Shown in pieces: positions 16,783 through 25,357 of a stretch of 64,000 nucleotides of DNA. Every line of letters begins with the position of its first letter. Within the stretch, counting starts at the first letter, position 1. The notes below the pieces were generated by a model. That model had not been told where the DNA came from. It did not search any database and worked only from the letters and a program-made list of their open reading frames with translations. The stretch comes from Granulosicoccus sp965214025 (lineage in GTDB: Bacteria; Pseudomonadota; Gammaproteobacteria; Granulosicoccales; Granulosicoccaceae). Location of the stretch: contig CBDCAW010000023.1 in NCBI GenBank assembly GCA_965214025.1, forward strand, positions 62,001-126,000, written 5' to 3'. The position numbers were made by a program, and so were the translations under genes.

Positions 16783-17673
16783 TCAGTGCAGCAACGCAAA
16801 CAGCTTGCGTCGGTACTGACCGGCCAGCGGGTCGTCACCGAGAATGTCGAACAGGGCAAGGAGCTTTCTTCGCGGCGCTTCCTCGTTGTATTGCGGATCA
16901 CGCTGCACCAGCTGCAGCAGATGGTCCATGGCACCCTGCACATCGCCCTGCAAGGCGGTGACGATCGCCAATTGATAGCGTGCCTCACTGCTGCCAGGAT
17001 CTGCTTCCAAGGCACTGATCAGTTCGGCCTCGGAGCGAGTGCCGTCTGCCTCGCCGGCCAGTTCCAGGGTGCCGGCCAGCTTTCGTGCTGCCAGCGTATT
17101 GCGCTGCTCCTCCGGCAACGCTTTCAGACAACTGCCGGCAGTGTCCAGGTCGCCCAGGCTGGCGCAGACCTGACCGAGTGCCAGCAATATTTCCGTGTTT
17201 TCGGGATCGTTGGCCTGCGCTTCCTGCAACGATGCCTTCGCCTGTTCGCCGTGGCCCTGATCGAGCATCCTCAGCGCCTCATCGACCACCGAGTCGCCAG
17301 CGGGCGCGAGCTCTTCCTCAGCGGCCAACGGAGCGCCCACGTGAGCATCCAGGAACGTGCGCACCTCGGCTTCAGGCAGTGCACCCATGAATTCGTCCAG
17401 CAGCTGACGATCCTTGAACAGCTTCACCGTGGGCAGGCTGCGAATACCCAGTTGCTGAGCGATGCCCGGATGCGCCTCGGTGTCGAGCTTGGCCAGCACG
17501 AAAGCACCGTTGTACTCCACGGCGAGCTTTTCCAGTATGGGCATCAACGCCTTGCACGGCCCGCACCATTCCGCCCAGAAGTCCACCAGCACCGGTACGT
17601 TGTCGGACCCTTCGACGACGACCTCCATGAAGTTGGTCTCGTCGAGCTGCACGATATGCGGGGAGTCGATCAT
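16783..17673 (-). CDS. Thioredoxin-TPR co-chaperone of the CnoX/YbbN type
   Basis: This encodes 296 residues. An N-terminal thioredoxin domain has an intact active site WAEWCGPCKA and the cis-proline segment RSLPTVKLF. A helical region (about 120-296) with TPR-like repeats follows, for example ILLALGQVCASLGDLDTAG and ARYQLAIVTALQGDVQGAM. In E. coli CnoX, which carries SXXC, the protein protects folding clients and hands them to GroEL; homologues with CGPC may also be reductases. The start at 17673 follows AGGA; the long upstream extension of the frame is not protein-like. It is transcribed divergently from parE. Confidence 0.9.
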   Translation of the reverse strand: MIDSPHIVQLDETNFMEVVVEGSDNVPVLVDFWAEWCGPCKALMPILEKLAVEYNGAFVLAKLDTEAHPGIAQQLGIRSLPTVKLFKDRQLLDEFMGALPEAEVRTFLDAHVGAPLAAEEELAPAGDSVVDEALRMLDQGHGEQAKASLQEAQANDPENTEILLALGQVCASLGDLDTAGSCLKALPEEQRNTLAARKLAGTLELAGEADGTRSEAELISALEADPGSSEARYQLAIVTALQGDVQGAMDHLLQLVQRDPQYNEEAPRRKLLALFDILGDDPLAGQYRRKLFALLH

Positions 17674-17836
17674 GAGTGTCCTGCAGGGAGAATTTGGATG
17701 CGATAGTGTGTCGATTGACCCGCACACTTTCAAGCGGTGCTCACAGGGACTTCTCATGGCAACACTCCCGCGTTCCTGCCGCGGAGGTTCAGCTACACTC
17801 TCCCGCCATGCCGATACATCATCCTGAGCCGCCATC

Positions 17837-19723
17837 ATGAGCCGCGAATACAACGCCGCCTCTATCGAGGTGCTCAGCGGCCTCGATCCGGTGCGCAAGC
17901 GCCCGGGCATGTACACCGATACGCAGCGGCCGAACCACCTCGCCCAGGAAGTCATCGACAACAGCGTCGACGAGGCCATGGCCGGGCACGCCACCGAAAT
18001 CGGCGTCACGCTCTACAAGGATGGTTCGCTCGAGGTCCACGACGATGGCCGCGGCATGCCGGTGGACAAGCACCCCAAGTTGCGCAAGCCGGGGGTAGAA
18101 GTCATCCTCACCACGCTGCATGCCGGCGGCAAGTTCTCGAACGACAGCTACCGCTTCTCCGGCGGCCTCCACGGGGTGGGTGTGTCGGTGGTGAATGCGT
18201 TGTCGAAGCGCCTCGAGGTGCGCATCAAGCGCGGCGGCAAGGAGTACCTGGCCACGTTCAGGAACGGCAATGTCGATCAGGCCCTGGCCCTGTCGGGCAA
18301 GGTCGGACAACGCAACACAGGCACTCGCCTGCGATTCTGGCCCGACAAGAAGTACTTCGATTCGAACACCATCCTGCTGTCGAAGTTGCGTCATCTGCTG
18401 CGTGCCAAGGCGGTGCTGTGCCCCGGCTTGCGTGTGCACCTCACCGATGAGGCCAGTGGTGAGAAGGATGAATGGCTCTACGAAGACGGCCTGCTCGATT
18501 ACCTGCTCAATGCCGTGGAAGGTTTCGAGCGCCTGCCGGCAACGCCGCTCCATGCCAGCCTCGCTTCCAAGGCCGAAGCCGCCGACTGGGCCGTGTTGTG
18601 GTTGCCCGAGGGTGGCGAAGCGGTTCAGGAAAGTTATGTGAATCTCGTGCCCACCGCGCAGGGCGGTACCCATGTGAACGGGCTGCGCACCGGGCTCACC
18701 GATGCGGTGCGTGACTTCTGCGATTTCCGCAACCTGTTGCCGCGTGGCGTGAAGATCACCCCGGAAGATGTCTGGGAACACGTGAGCTACGTGTTGTCGG
18801 TAAAGCTGGAAGACCCGCAATTCTCCGGCCAGACGAAAGAGCGTCTGTCGTCTCGTGAATGTGCCGTTTTCGTCTCGGGTGTGGTCAAGGACCACACGAC
18901 TCAGTGGCTGAACCGGCATGCCGAAACCGGCGATCAGATCGCCGGCATGGTGATCGCCAGTGCCCAGCAGCGGGCGCGGGCCGGCAAGAAGGTCGTGCGC
19001 AAGAAGGTGACCAGCGGCCCGGCGCTGCCCGGCAAGCTGGCTGATTGCAGCTCTACCGATCTGGCCCGTACCGAGCTGTTCCTGGTGGAAGGCGACTCGG
19101 CCGGCGGTTCGGCCAAGCAGGCGCGGGATCGCGAGTTCCAGGCGATCATGCCGCTGCGCGGGAAGATACTGAACACCTGGGAATCAGCGCCGGAGCAGCT
19201 GTTCAGCTCGCAGGAGGTGCATGACATCTCGGTGGCCATCGGTATCGACCCCGGTGCCACCGATCTGCACAAGCTGCGCTACGGCAAGATCTGCATCCTC
19301 GCCGATGCCGATTCCGACGGCGCCCATATCGCCACCTTGCTCTGTGCCTTGTTCGTGCGCCATTTCAGGCATCTGGTCGAGATGGGGCATGTGTACATCG
19401 CGATGCCACCGTTGTATCGCGTCGATGTGGGCAAGGAGGTGTTCTATGCGGTCGACGAGCTCGAACGTAACGCCATCATGGACCGTATCGAGGCAGAGAA
19501 GAAGAAAGGCAAGGTTTCCGTCACCCGCTTCAAGGGTCTGGGTGAGATGAATCCGTTGCAATTGCGTGAAACCTCGGTCTCGCCCGACACGCGCAGGCTG
19601 GTGCGTCTGACCATCGCCGATGACGACGATACCTTCAAGATGATGGACATGTTGCTGGCGAAGAAGCGCGCCGGCGATCGCAAGAGCTGGCTGGAGAGCA
19701 AAGGGGATCTGGCCGATGTGTGA
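17837..19723 (+). CDS. parE: DNA topoisomerase IV subunit B
   Basis: This is the 628-residue ATPase subunit of topoisomerase IV, which with ParC decatenates replicated chromosomes. The GHKL ATPase motifs are present: QEVIDNSVDEAMAGHA, HDDGRGMPV and GGLHGVGVSVVNALS. The TOPRIM segment LVEGDSAGGSAKQARDREFQ and the following PLRGKILNTWE favour ParE over GyrB, as does the absence of GyrB's long C-terminal insertion. The gene overlaps the next by 8 nt. Confidence 0.95.
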   Translation: MSREYNAASIEVLSGLDPVRKRPGMYTDTQRPNHLAQEVIDNSVDEAMAGHATEIGVTLYKDGSLEVHDDGRGMPVDKHPKLRKPGVEVILTTLHAGGKFSNDSYRFSGGLHGVGVSVVNALSKRLEVRIKRGGKEYLATFRNGNVDQALALSGKVGQRNTGTRLRFWPDKKYFDSNTILLSKLRHLLRAKAVLCPGLRVHLTDEASGEKDEWLYEDGLLDYLLNAVEGFERLPATPLHASLASKAEAADWAVLWLPEGGEAVQESYVNLVPTAQGGTHVNGLRTGLTDAVRDFCDFRNLLPRGVKITPEDVWEHVSYVLSVKLEDPQFSGQTKERLSSRECAVFVSGVVKDHTTQWLNRHAETGDQIAGMVIASAQQRARAGKKVVRKKVTSGPALPGKLADCSSTDLARTELFLVEGDSAGGSAKQARDREFQAIMPLRGKILNTWESAPEQLFSSQEVHDISVAIGIDPGATDLHKLRYGKICILADADSDGAHIATLLCALFVRHFRHLVEMGHVYIAMPPLYRVDVGKEVFYAVDELERNAIMDRIEAEKKKGKVSVTRFKGLGEMNPLQLRETSVSPDTRRLVRLTIADDDDTFKMMDMLLAKKRAGDRKSWLESKGDLADV

Positions 19724-20735
19724 TGCCGGAGTCGACTATCTGTTCGACCAACCACCGGCACCGGGCACACGGTTCGAGGTGGTGCCCGGTATCGACTGGG
19801 TCTGCATGCCGCTACCGTTCGCCCTGAACCATGTGAACTGCTGGTTGTTGCACGATGGCGAGGACAACTGCCTGATCGATACCGGCGTTGCCTCCGACAG
19901 GACCCGTAGCCTGTGGCAACAGGTGTTGGGGAAGGATGAATACCCGGAAAAGCTGTTGGTCACGCACTACCATCCCGATCATATCGGGCTGGCCGGCTGG
20001 TTCGCCGCCAACGGTTCACACGTTCTCGGCAGTGACATCGAGATGGCCAAGGCGCGGCGTGTATGGCAGACCGCAGACGACACCTACGCAGGGCATTTTG
20101 CCGACTGGTGTGCCGAGCACGGGGTGAGTGCCGAGATGAAGAGCCATGTGCGGCGCTCCGGCAATGTCTACCGAATGCTGGCCGGTGAACCACCGACGCG
20201 TTGGCGAACATTGTCGGAAGAGCGCGGAATCGACCTCTGTGGCCGGCACTTCGAGGTCTTGTTCGGGCGTGGTCATGCACCCGCGATGATCATGCTGTAC
20301 GCCAAGGAAGACCACCTGCTGATCGCAGCCGACCAGGTGTTGCCCGCGATCTCGCCCAACATCAGCCTTCTGCCGGGCGATACTGACCCGAATCCGCTCG
20401 AAAGCTTTCTCGATTGCCTCGATACACTGCGACGCCTTCCCGAAGATACACGCGTGCTGCCATCGCATGGTCGTCCCTTCACCGGTCTGCATGCCCGCAT
20501 CGATCAGCTCGTCGCGCATCACGAGCAGCGCTGCGCCGATGTCGTCGAGGCGTGCCGAGAGCCATGCCGCGCCGTCGAGCTCTTCCCCGTACTGTTCACC
20601 CGGGAGCTCGACGAGCAGCAGCTCTCGTTTGCCCTTGGCGAGACGCTGGCGCACCTTGCCCTGCTGGAGCAGCAGGGCAAGGTGCGCCGGGAAGAGGCTG
20701 AAAAATCAGGGCATACCGTGTTCGTCAGTCGGTAG
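19716..20735 (+). CDS. Metallo-beta-lactamase-fold hydrolase
   Basis: This encodes 339 residues. The zinc motif is complete as THYHPDHIGLAGW, with later histidines and aspartate in GRGHAPAMIM, AADQVLP and PSHGRPF. The N-terminal FALNHVNCWLLHDG and LIDTGV are typical of the glyoxalase-II-like group. The C-terminal 80 residues are helical (Glu/Gln/Leu-rich), resembling the lid of LACTB2-like members. The substrate is unknown; a thioester or nucleic acid are both possible in this superfamily. The start lies 8 nt inside parE, implying coupled translation. Confidence 0.88.
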   Translation: MCDAGVDYLFDQPPAPGTRFEVVPGIDWVCMPLPFALNHVNCWLLHDGEDNCLIDTGVASDRTRSLWQQVLGKDEYPEKLLVTHYHPDHIGLAGWFAANGSHVLGSDIEMAKARRVWQTADDTYAGHFADWCAEHGVSAEMKSHVRRSGNVYRMLAGEPPTRWRTLSEERGIDLCGRHFEVLFGRGHAPAMIMLYAKEDHLLIAADQVLPAISPNISLLPGDTDPNPLESFLDCLDTLRRLPEDTRVLPSHGRPFTGLHARIDQLVAHHEQRCADVVEACREPCRAVELFPVLFTRELDEQQLSFALGETLAHLALLEQQGKVRREEAEKSGHTVFVSR

Positions 20736-20825
20736 GCAAGCGCTGCTCGACGCACCGCCAGCCCGGTCGCACCAACTGCACGATAGACCTCTTGCTCTTG
20801 GGTCGGGCACTTCTCCCGGGGGCGC

Positions 20826-21659
20826 CTAACGCGCCTGCAGATAGAGCGGCTGCACGATCGCTCCATACTTGCGCAGGTCTTTCACTCGCGTGTCGGGCGA
20901 GGGGTGGGTCGACAGGAATTCAGGCCCACTCTTGCCGCCGCTGGCCGCACCCATCTTCTGCCACAACGTGACTGCCGCCTGGGGGTCGTATCCGGCCCGT
21001 GCCGACAGTTCGATCCCCACCCGATCTGCCTCTGTCTCATGGGCGCGGCTGTGCCTCAGTCCGAACACCGTCTGATAGGCCATCTGCGTCATGTCGACGG
21101 CGGCAGAGCCGGCGCCGATGGCAACCGCACCGGCACCGATGACCAGGCCGGTCAACGCCTGTTCCGAGGATCGCTCGCGTGAGTGCTCACGCAGGGCGTG
21201 CGCGATCTCGTGACCCATGATGGCCGCGATTTCGGCATCGGTGAGTTGCAGCTGTTCGATGATGCCGCTGTAGAAGGCGATCTTGCCGCCCGGCATGCAC
21301 CAGGCGTTCAACTGTTCCGATTCGATCACGTTGACCTGCCATTCCCATTGCAGGGCATCCTCTCGAAAGGCACTGACCTGTGGAATGATGCGCTCGGCGA
21401 TCTGGCGTACGCGTGCGGTCAGTGCGGCGTCGGAGTTGAGCTGGCCCTCGTTCTGCGCGCCCTGCAGCACCTCGGCGTAGGCTACCCTCGCGCCCTGGTT
21501 GAGCTGTTCCGCTGGCACCAGCGGCGACATCCGCTGCGTCCGATCAAGGCCGATGACGCCACTCTTCGTGGTCTGCACGGTGGTGCAGGTGGCGATGCTC
21601 GCCGCGAACAGCAATATCAGCGCGATTCGCGGCAGGCGCGATAGAGGTCGTAGGGTCAT
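20826..21659 (-). CDS. M48 family zinc metalloprotease, lipoprotein
   Basis: This encodes 277 residues. The signal peptide ends in the lipobox-like SIATC, so the protein is probably anchored to an outer- or inner-membrane leaflet facing the periplasm. The protease motif MGHEIAHALREH supplies two zinc histidines and the catalytic Glu, and the downstream ETEADRVGIEL gives the third ligand. This arrangement matches the LoiP/YggG and BepA relatives that act in outer-membrane protein quality control; TPR repeats like those of BepA are absent. The start has AGGAAG upstream. It converges on the hydrolase gene. Confidence 0.92.
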   Translation of the reverse strand: MTLRPLSRLPRIALILLFAASIATCTTVQTTKSGVIGLDRTQRMSPLVPAEQLNQGARVAYAEVLQGAQNEGQLNSDAALTARVRQIAERIIPQVSAFREDALQWEWQVNVIESEQLNAWCMPGGKIAFYSGIIEQLQLTDAEIAAIMGHEIAHALREHSRERSSEQALTGLVIGAGAVAIGAGSAAVDMTQMAYQTVFGLRHSRAHETEADRVGIELSARAGYDPQAAVTLWQKMGAASGGKSGPEFLSTHPSPDTRVKDLRKYGAIVQPLYLQAR

Positions 21660-21713
21660 CAGTTGCTTCCTGACGTGAGCCGTCGAACGGGACGGGGGAA
21701 TCGAGATTGTATA

Positions 21714-21803
21714 GCCAGCGTCAGATCGGTTGCGTGATGTTGTCCGGACGTTCGGTCAGAAGTATGTGCTGGCGGTAATCCACCGATACCACGAAGAAGC
21801 TTG
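21714..21803 (-). pseudogene. Remnant 3' end of an acetolactate-synthase-type gene
   Basis: These 90 bases match 23486-23575 in the same orientation at 80 of 90 positions by eye, covering the stop codon and 7 bp beyond it. Read on the minus strand, the copy still encodes a gene end: VDYRQHILLTER then ITQPI and stop, against VDYRENALLTER and ITQPI in the intact gene. Similarity stops abruptly at 21803, where AT-richer sequence begins. It is therefore a truncated paralogue end, not a chance match. Confidence 0.85.
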
Positions 21804-21865
21804 CTTTTTCAAAACAGGAAACTTATTACATATTCCGGATCATTCACACATGACAACGGAATTTC

Positions 21866-22855
21866 ATGAAAGTCGCTTTCGTAGGTAAGGGGGGCAGCGG
21901 AAAGACCACACTTGCCGCCCTGTTCTCCCGCTATGCCGCCGAGCACGGCCGCCACGTTCTCGCCATCGATGCCGACATCAACCAGCATCTCGCGACCGCC
22001 ATCGGCATGCTGCCTGAAGACGCTGCCTCCCTGCCGTCAATGGGCCTTGAGATCGATCGCATAAAAGAGCATCTGTGTGGCGACAACCCGCGCATCTCCT
22101 CGGCCTCCACGATGATCAAGACAACACCTCCGGGTCGTGGATCGCGTCTGCTGAGGCTCGGCGGAACGAACCCGATCTTCGATCACTTCATCAGGCGTGA
22201 AGGCGGCATCGAGCTGATGGCTGTCGGCCCGTTCGACGAAGGCGATATAGGCACGCGCTGCTATCACTCGAAGACGGGGTCGGTTGAACTCCTTTTGAAT
22301 CACCTGATCGACGATGAGCGGTCCTGTGTGGTGGTCGACATGACGGCCGGCGCCGATGCCTTCGCTTCCGGCCTCTTCACTCGCTTCGATCTCACGGTTC
22401 TGGTAGTGGAGCCGACGCTCCGATCCGTTGGCGTCTACGAGCAGTACCGAAATTATGCCCGCCAGCACGATGTCGCCATTCGAGTCATGGCCAACAAGCT
22501 CGACGACCTCGACGATCGTGACTTCGTCCGAGATCAAGTCGGAGAAGATCTGATCAACGGACTTTCGCGATCCTCTTTCATCAAGGCGATGGAGAAGGGA
22601 CGGGTGCTGCCACTGGGCGATCTGGAGCCTGCCAACCGAACGGCTCTCGAGGATCTCCTTCTGAGCGTTGGTCGACAGAGGAAGGATTGGAACCGATATC
22701 ATCGGGATGCCATTCACTTTCACAGGCGAAACGCGGCGAGCTGGGCGAATGAGGCGATCGGCACCGATGTGACCCATCAAATCGACCCTGATTTCACGAT
22801 GTCGGAAGCTGCCGAAGCTGTCCTGGGCAGAAAATCGATTGGCGAGGCCGCGTAG
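21866..22855 (+). CDS. CooC-like MinD/ParA-family ATPase
   Basis: This encodes a 329-residue P-loop ATPase of the SIMIBI class. The deviant Walker A motif GKGGSGKTT is at residues 7-15, a switch-like IDADINQ at 34-40, and the Walker B region VVVDMTAGADAF near 155-166. The order of motifs resembles CooC, the ATPase that helps insert nickel into carbon monoxide dehydrogenase, and the NKL segment fits guanine/adenine recognition. The CxC metal site of CooC is not visible after the Walker B motif, and no nickel enzyme is nearby. It is therefore a CooC-like protein with unknown client. It lies 126 bp before an unrecognised Cys-containing gene on the same strand, inside a repeat-flanked segment. 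Confidence 0.8.
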   Translation: MKVAFVGKGGSGKTTLAALFSRYAAEHGRHVLAIDADINQHLATAIGMLPEDAASLPSMGLEIDRIKEHLCGDNPRISSASTMIKTTPPGRGSRLLRLGGTNPIFDHFIRREGGIELMAVGPFDEGDIGTRCYHSKTGSVELLLNHLIDDERSCVVVDMTAGADAFASGLFTRFDLTVLVVEPTLRSVGVYEQYRNYARQHDVAIRVMANKLDDLDDRDFVRDQVGEDLINGLSRSSFIKAMEKGRVLPLGDLEPANRTALEDLLLSVGRQRKDWNRYHRDAIHFHRRNAASWANEAIGTDVTHQIDPDFTMSEAAEAVLGRKSIGEAA

Positions 22856-22932
22856 CCACGACCATTCATCATCGACAGGCCGCCATCGATAGGCAGCGCG
22901 TCAACGAGAATGATGATTGCGTCAGCTCGTAG

Positions 22933-22951
22933 GATGTAATAACGTTACATC
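22933..22951. promoter_or_regulatory. Perfect 7-bp inverted repeat, candidate operator
   Basis: GATGTAA (22933-22939) and TTACATC (22945-22951) form a perfect dyad with a 5-nt spacer, 31 bp before the GTG start of the small protein gene. The 9-mer ATGTAATAA within it also occurs inverted at 21823-21831, 35 bp before the CooC-like gene. A shared DNA-binding regulator for both genes is a reasonable inference. Confidence 0.55.
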
Positions 22952-22981
22952 TGGTCTTTCGATAGCAACAGGAGATATCCC

Positions 22982-23368
22982 GTGTCCTATCCATCCATTC
23001 ATCACCATCTGGAAACTCAAGGTGCGATCGCCGATACCGCGTCGGACGATCAGCTTCGCCAGGCCTTCATCGGCGCCTTCCATACCGACCTGCCGCTTGG
23101 CTACGCCAAGGTGAGTGAGCTGGTCGAGAAGATGCGCGACAGGCAAGAGCGTGCCATGCTGACGCTTGATCCGAACTCTGAAGAAGGCAAACAGTTTGCC
23201 CGTCTGATGGCACCGGACATTCCGCGCGAGGTGCTGGAAGATCACTTCGATTGCGCTTTCGGTTTCTATAACTGCTGCAAGGGCGTTGCGGCTCCCGCGC
23301 GTGACGGGCTGAAGATGACGCTGAAAGAGCAGGTCGACGCTCAGCATCCCAACTTCGTGGATTGCTGA
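22982..23368 (+). CDS. Unrecognised 128-residue protein with clustered cysteines
   Basis: This encodes 128 residues from a GTG preceded by AGGAGA at a good distance. I recognise no family. It is predicted soluble and mostly helical, with no signal peptide. Notable residues are His7-9, a cluster at DCAFGFYNCCKG (Cys91, 98, 99) and a C-terminal Cys128; this set could bind a metal or form a redox pair. The tandem position after a CooC-like ATPase suggests a client or partner of that ATPase. The 126-bp gap contains a dyad, so it may be expressed from its own promoter. The function is unknown. Confidence 0.7.
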   Translation: MSYPSIHHHLETQGAIADTASDDQLRQAFIGAFHTDLPLGYAKVSELVEKMRDRQERAMLTLDPNSEEGKQFARLMAPDIPREVLEDHFDCAFGFYNCCKGVAAPARDGLKMTLKEQVDAQHPNFVDC

Positions 23369-23396
23369 ACGTACGCCACGTTGCCGGATATGCCCT

Positions 23397-23417
23397 GATC
23401 GCGAGAACGCCGCGATC
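23397..23417 (+). terminator. Hairpin after the small Cys protein gene
   Basis: GATCGCG (23397-23403) pairs perfectly with CGCGATC (23411-23417) around a 7-nt loop, 28 bp after the stop. No U-tract follows, so it is at best a weak or protein-dependent terminator. Confidence 0.35.
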
Positions 23418-23485
23418 GTGGAGACCTCGGCTTCTGGTCGTCAATCCGACGGGTCGAACGGCATCGGTTTAGCGGAGACTGCATG

Positions 23486-23575
23486 GCCAGCGTCAGATCG
23501 GTTGCGTGATCTTGCCCAGACGTTCGGTCAGAAGTGCGTTCTCGCGGTAATCCACCGGTACCACGACGAGGCTTG
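23486..23575 (-). repeat. Right copy of 90-bp direct repeat flanking the CooC-like island
   Basis: This is the 3' end of the intact TPP-enzyme gene plus 7 bp. It matches 21714-21803 in direct orientation at about 80 of 90 positions. The two copies bracket the two-gene segment 21804-23485. Confidence 0.85.
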
Positions 23576-25226
23576 GGCCCGGTTCCTCGAGCGCCTCGCG
23601 CAGGGTCCGTTCGACGCCGTCGGCCCCGGCCACGAGATGGCCTCGCCAGCCGAAGGCGCTGGCCAGCTGCAACCAGTCGGGGTTGCCGAATGACAGCGGT
23701 GTATGCCGCCCGAATTCGTTCTGCTGCTTCCAGGCGATCAGGCCATAGGCGTGATCTTCCCAGACCATCACGGTGATCCCGGCCTTGAGCCGATATGCCG
23801 TTTCCATTTCCTGCACGTTCATCATGAAGCCGGCATCGCCACAGATCGCCAGCACATGCCGCTCCGGATGCACCAGATGAGCGGCGATGGCACCTGGCAA
23901 TGCGAAGCCCATCGAGCAGAAGCCGTTCGGGATCAGGCAGGTATTGGGCTCATGGCAATGGTAGTGGCGGGCGATCCACATCTTGTGCGCCCCGACATCC
24001 GACAGCAAGATGTCGTCCGGCCCCATCACCTTACGCACATCGGCCAGGATCTTCTGCGGGCGCACGGGCGTGGTGCTCGCTCCGGCGTCCGTATTGGAAT
24101 CCATCGGGAGAGCTGTCGCGGCGGTAGTGTCGGAGCCTGTCTCCTGATCCGTTCCGGCTGTCGTATCGTTCGCGTAGCGAGCCAGCTCCTCGGTCATGGC
24201 GTCGCGCACCTTGCGCTGCTGTCTCAGGTCGAACGTCGGTGGCGGAGCGGCGTCGATCCGCTCGTTGAGCATCCACAGGGCGTGTGCCACGTCGCCCACC
24301 ACTTCCACGACCGGCTGGTAATGCTCGTCGATCTCGGCCGGCAGGAAGTCGATGTGGATCACCTGCTTGTCGCCGCCCGGATTCCACAATTCCGGGTGAT
24401 ATTCGACCATGTCGTAGCCGATGGTGATCACCAGGTCAGCATCGTCGATCGCGTAGGAGGGGATGTCTTTCGAACCGAGGCCGATGGTGTAGAGCGACCA
24501 GGCCGAGTCCATGTCGACACACCCCTTGGCCATGAACGTGCTCAACACGCCCACACCGGTCTTCTCGCACAGCAGGCGCAACTGCTTGCTGGCGCGACGG
24601 CGAATGCAGCCGTTGCCGGCGATGATGATCGGCCGCCTGGCGCTTGCCAGCACCTCGAAGGCCTGGTTCATGATCTTGTCGTCCGGCACCGGGCGACGGA
24701 ACCGATGCACGCTCAGCGGCTGCTTCTCGCTGGCACTGCCCGCCACGTCTTCCGGCAGCTCCACATGCACGGCCCCGGGCTTCTCGGTGCGGGCCAGGCG
24801 TACCGATTTCCGGACGATCTCGGGAATGTTGTCCGGATGCAGTACCGTGGTCGACCACTTGGTCACCGGCGTGAACATCTCCACGACGTCCATGATCTGG
24901 TGCGACTCCTTGTGCAGCCGCGTGGTCGCACCCTGACCGGTGAGCACCAGCATCGGCGAGCGGTCCATGTTCGAATCCGCCACGCCGGTGATGAGATTGG
25001 TGGCGCCGGGGCCGAGCGTGCCCAGGCAACCCGCCGGCTGGCCGGTCAGGCGGCCGTACACCTCGGCCATGAAGGCTGCGCCCTGCTCATGGCGCGTAAG
25101 GATGAAGCGAATGGAGGACGACTCCAGTGAGATCATGAAATCGGCGTTTTCCTCTCCCGGCACGCCGAAGATGTACTCGATGCCTTCGTTCTCCAGGCAG
25201 CTCACGTACAGGTCAGATGCTTTCAT
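23493..25226 (-). CDS. TPP-dependent acetolactate-synthase-like enzyme with low-complexity insertion
   Basis: This encodes 577 residues of the thiamine-diphosphate enzyme superfamily. The N-terminal GVPGEENADF and the catalytic glutamate region TRHEQGAAFMAEVYGRLTG are intact. The C-terminal cofactor site reads CGDAGFMMNVQEMET then WEDHAYGLI, a variant of the usual GDG...NN motif. Annotated relatives are called acetolactate synthase large subunit (two pyruvate to acetolactate), but no small subunit is nearby, so anabolic function is doubtful and another 2-oxoacid substrate is possible. Residues 353-388 are a Thr/Asp/Ala tract (bases 24063-24170) between the central and C-terminal domains. Divergent to it is a thiamine-precursor importer. 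The start at MKASDLYVSC fits the family; the frame upstream does not. Confidence 0.85.
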   Translation of the reverse strand: MKASDLYVSCLENEGIEYIFGVPGEENADFMISLESSSIRFILTRHEQGAAFMAEVYGRLTGQPAGCLGTLGPGATNLITGVADSNMDRSPMLVLTGQGATTRLHKESHQIMDVVEMFTPVTKWSTTVLHPDNIPEIVRKSVRLARTEKPGAVHVELPEDVAGSASEKQPLSVHRFRRPVPDDKIMNQAFEVLASARRPIIIAGNGCIRRRASKQLRLLCEKTGVGVLSTFMAKGCVDMDSAWSLYTIGLGSKDIPSYAIDDADLVITIGYDMVEYHPELWNPGGDKQVIHIDFLPAEIDEHYQPVVEVVGDVAHALWMLNERIDAAPPPTFDLRQQRKVRDAMTEELARYANDTTAGTDQETGSDTTAATALPMDSNTDAGASTTPVRPQKILADVRKVMGPDDILLSDVGAHKMWIARHYHCHEPNTCLIPNGFCSMGFALPGAIAAHLVHPERHVLAICGDAGFMMNVQEMETAYRLKAGITVMVWEDHAYGLIAWKQQNEFGRHTPLSFGNPDWLQLASAFGWRGHLVAGADGVERTLREALEEPGPSLVVVPVDYRENALLTERLGKITQPI

Positions 25227-25357
25227 GGGCCAGTCTTCTTGCGAGGGGGTCATGCACGCTATCATACGAGGCACGCTACCCCTTCGGCAGCGGCCAGAGC
25301 GTCTGCACGTCAGGCGATCTTACATTCGTCGACTTGTACCAACACAGGATTGCCGCC

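Noticed and set aside
21804..23485. The CooC-like island as an insertion sequence or integron cassette
   Set aside because: There is no transposase or integrase, no terminal inverted repeats, and the flanking repeats are gene ends rather than short target duplications.
23703..25130. A 475-codon plus-strand frame over the TPP-enzyme gene
   Set aside because: It is a His/Val/Gly-rich shadow of the enzyme, whose motifs are unambiguous on the minus strand.
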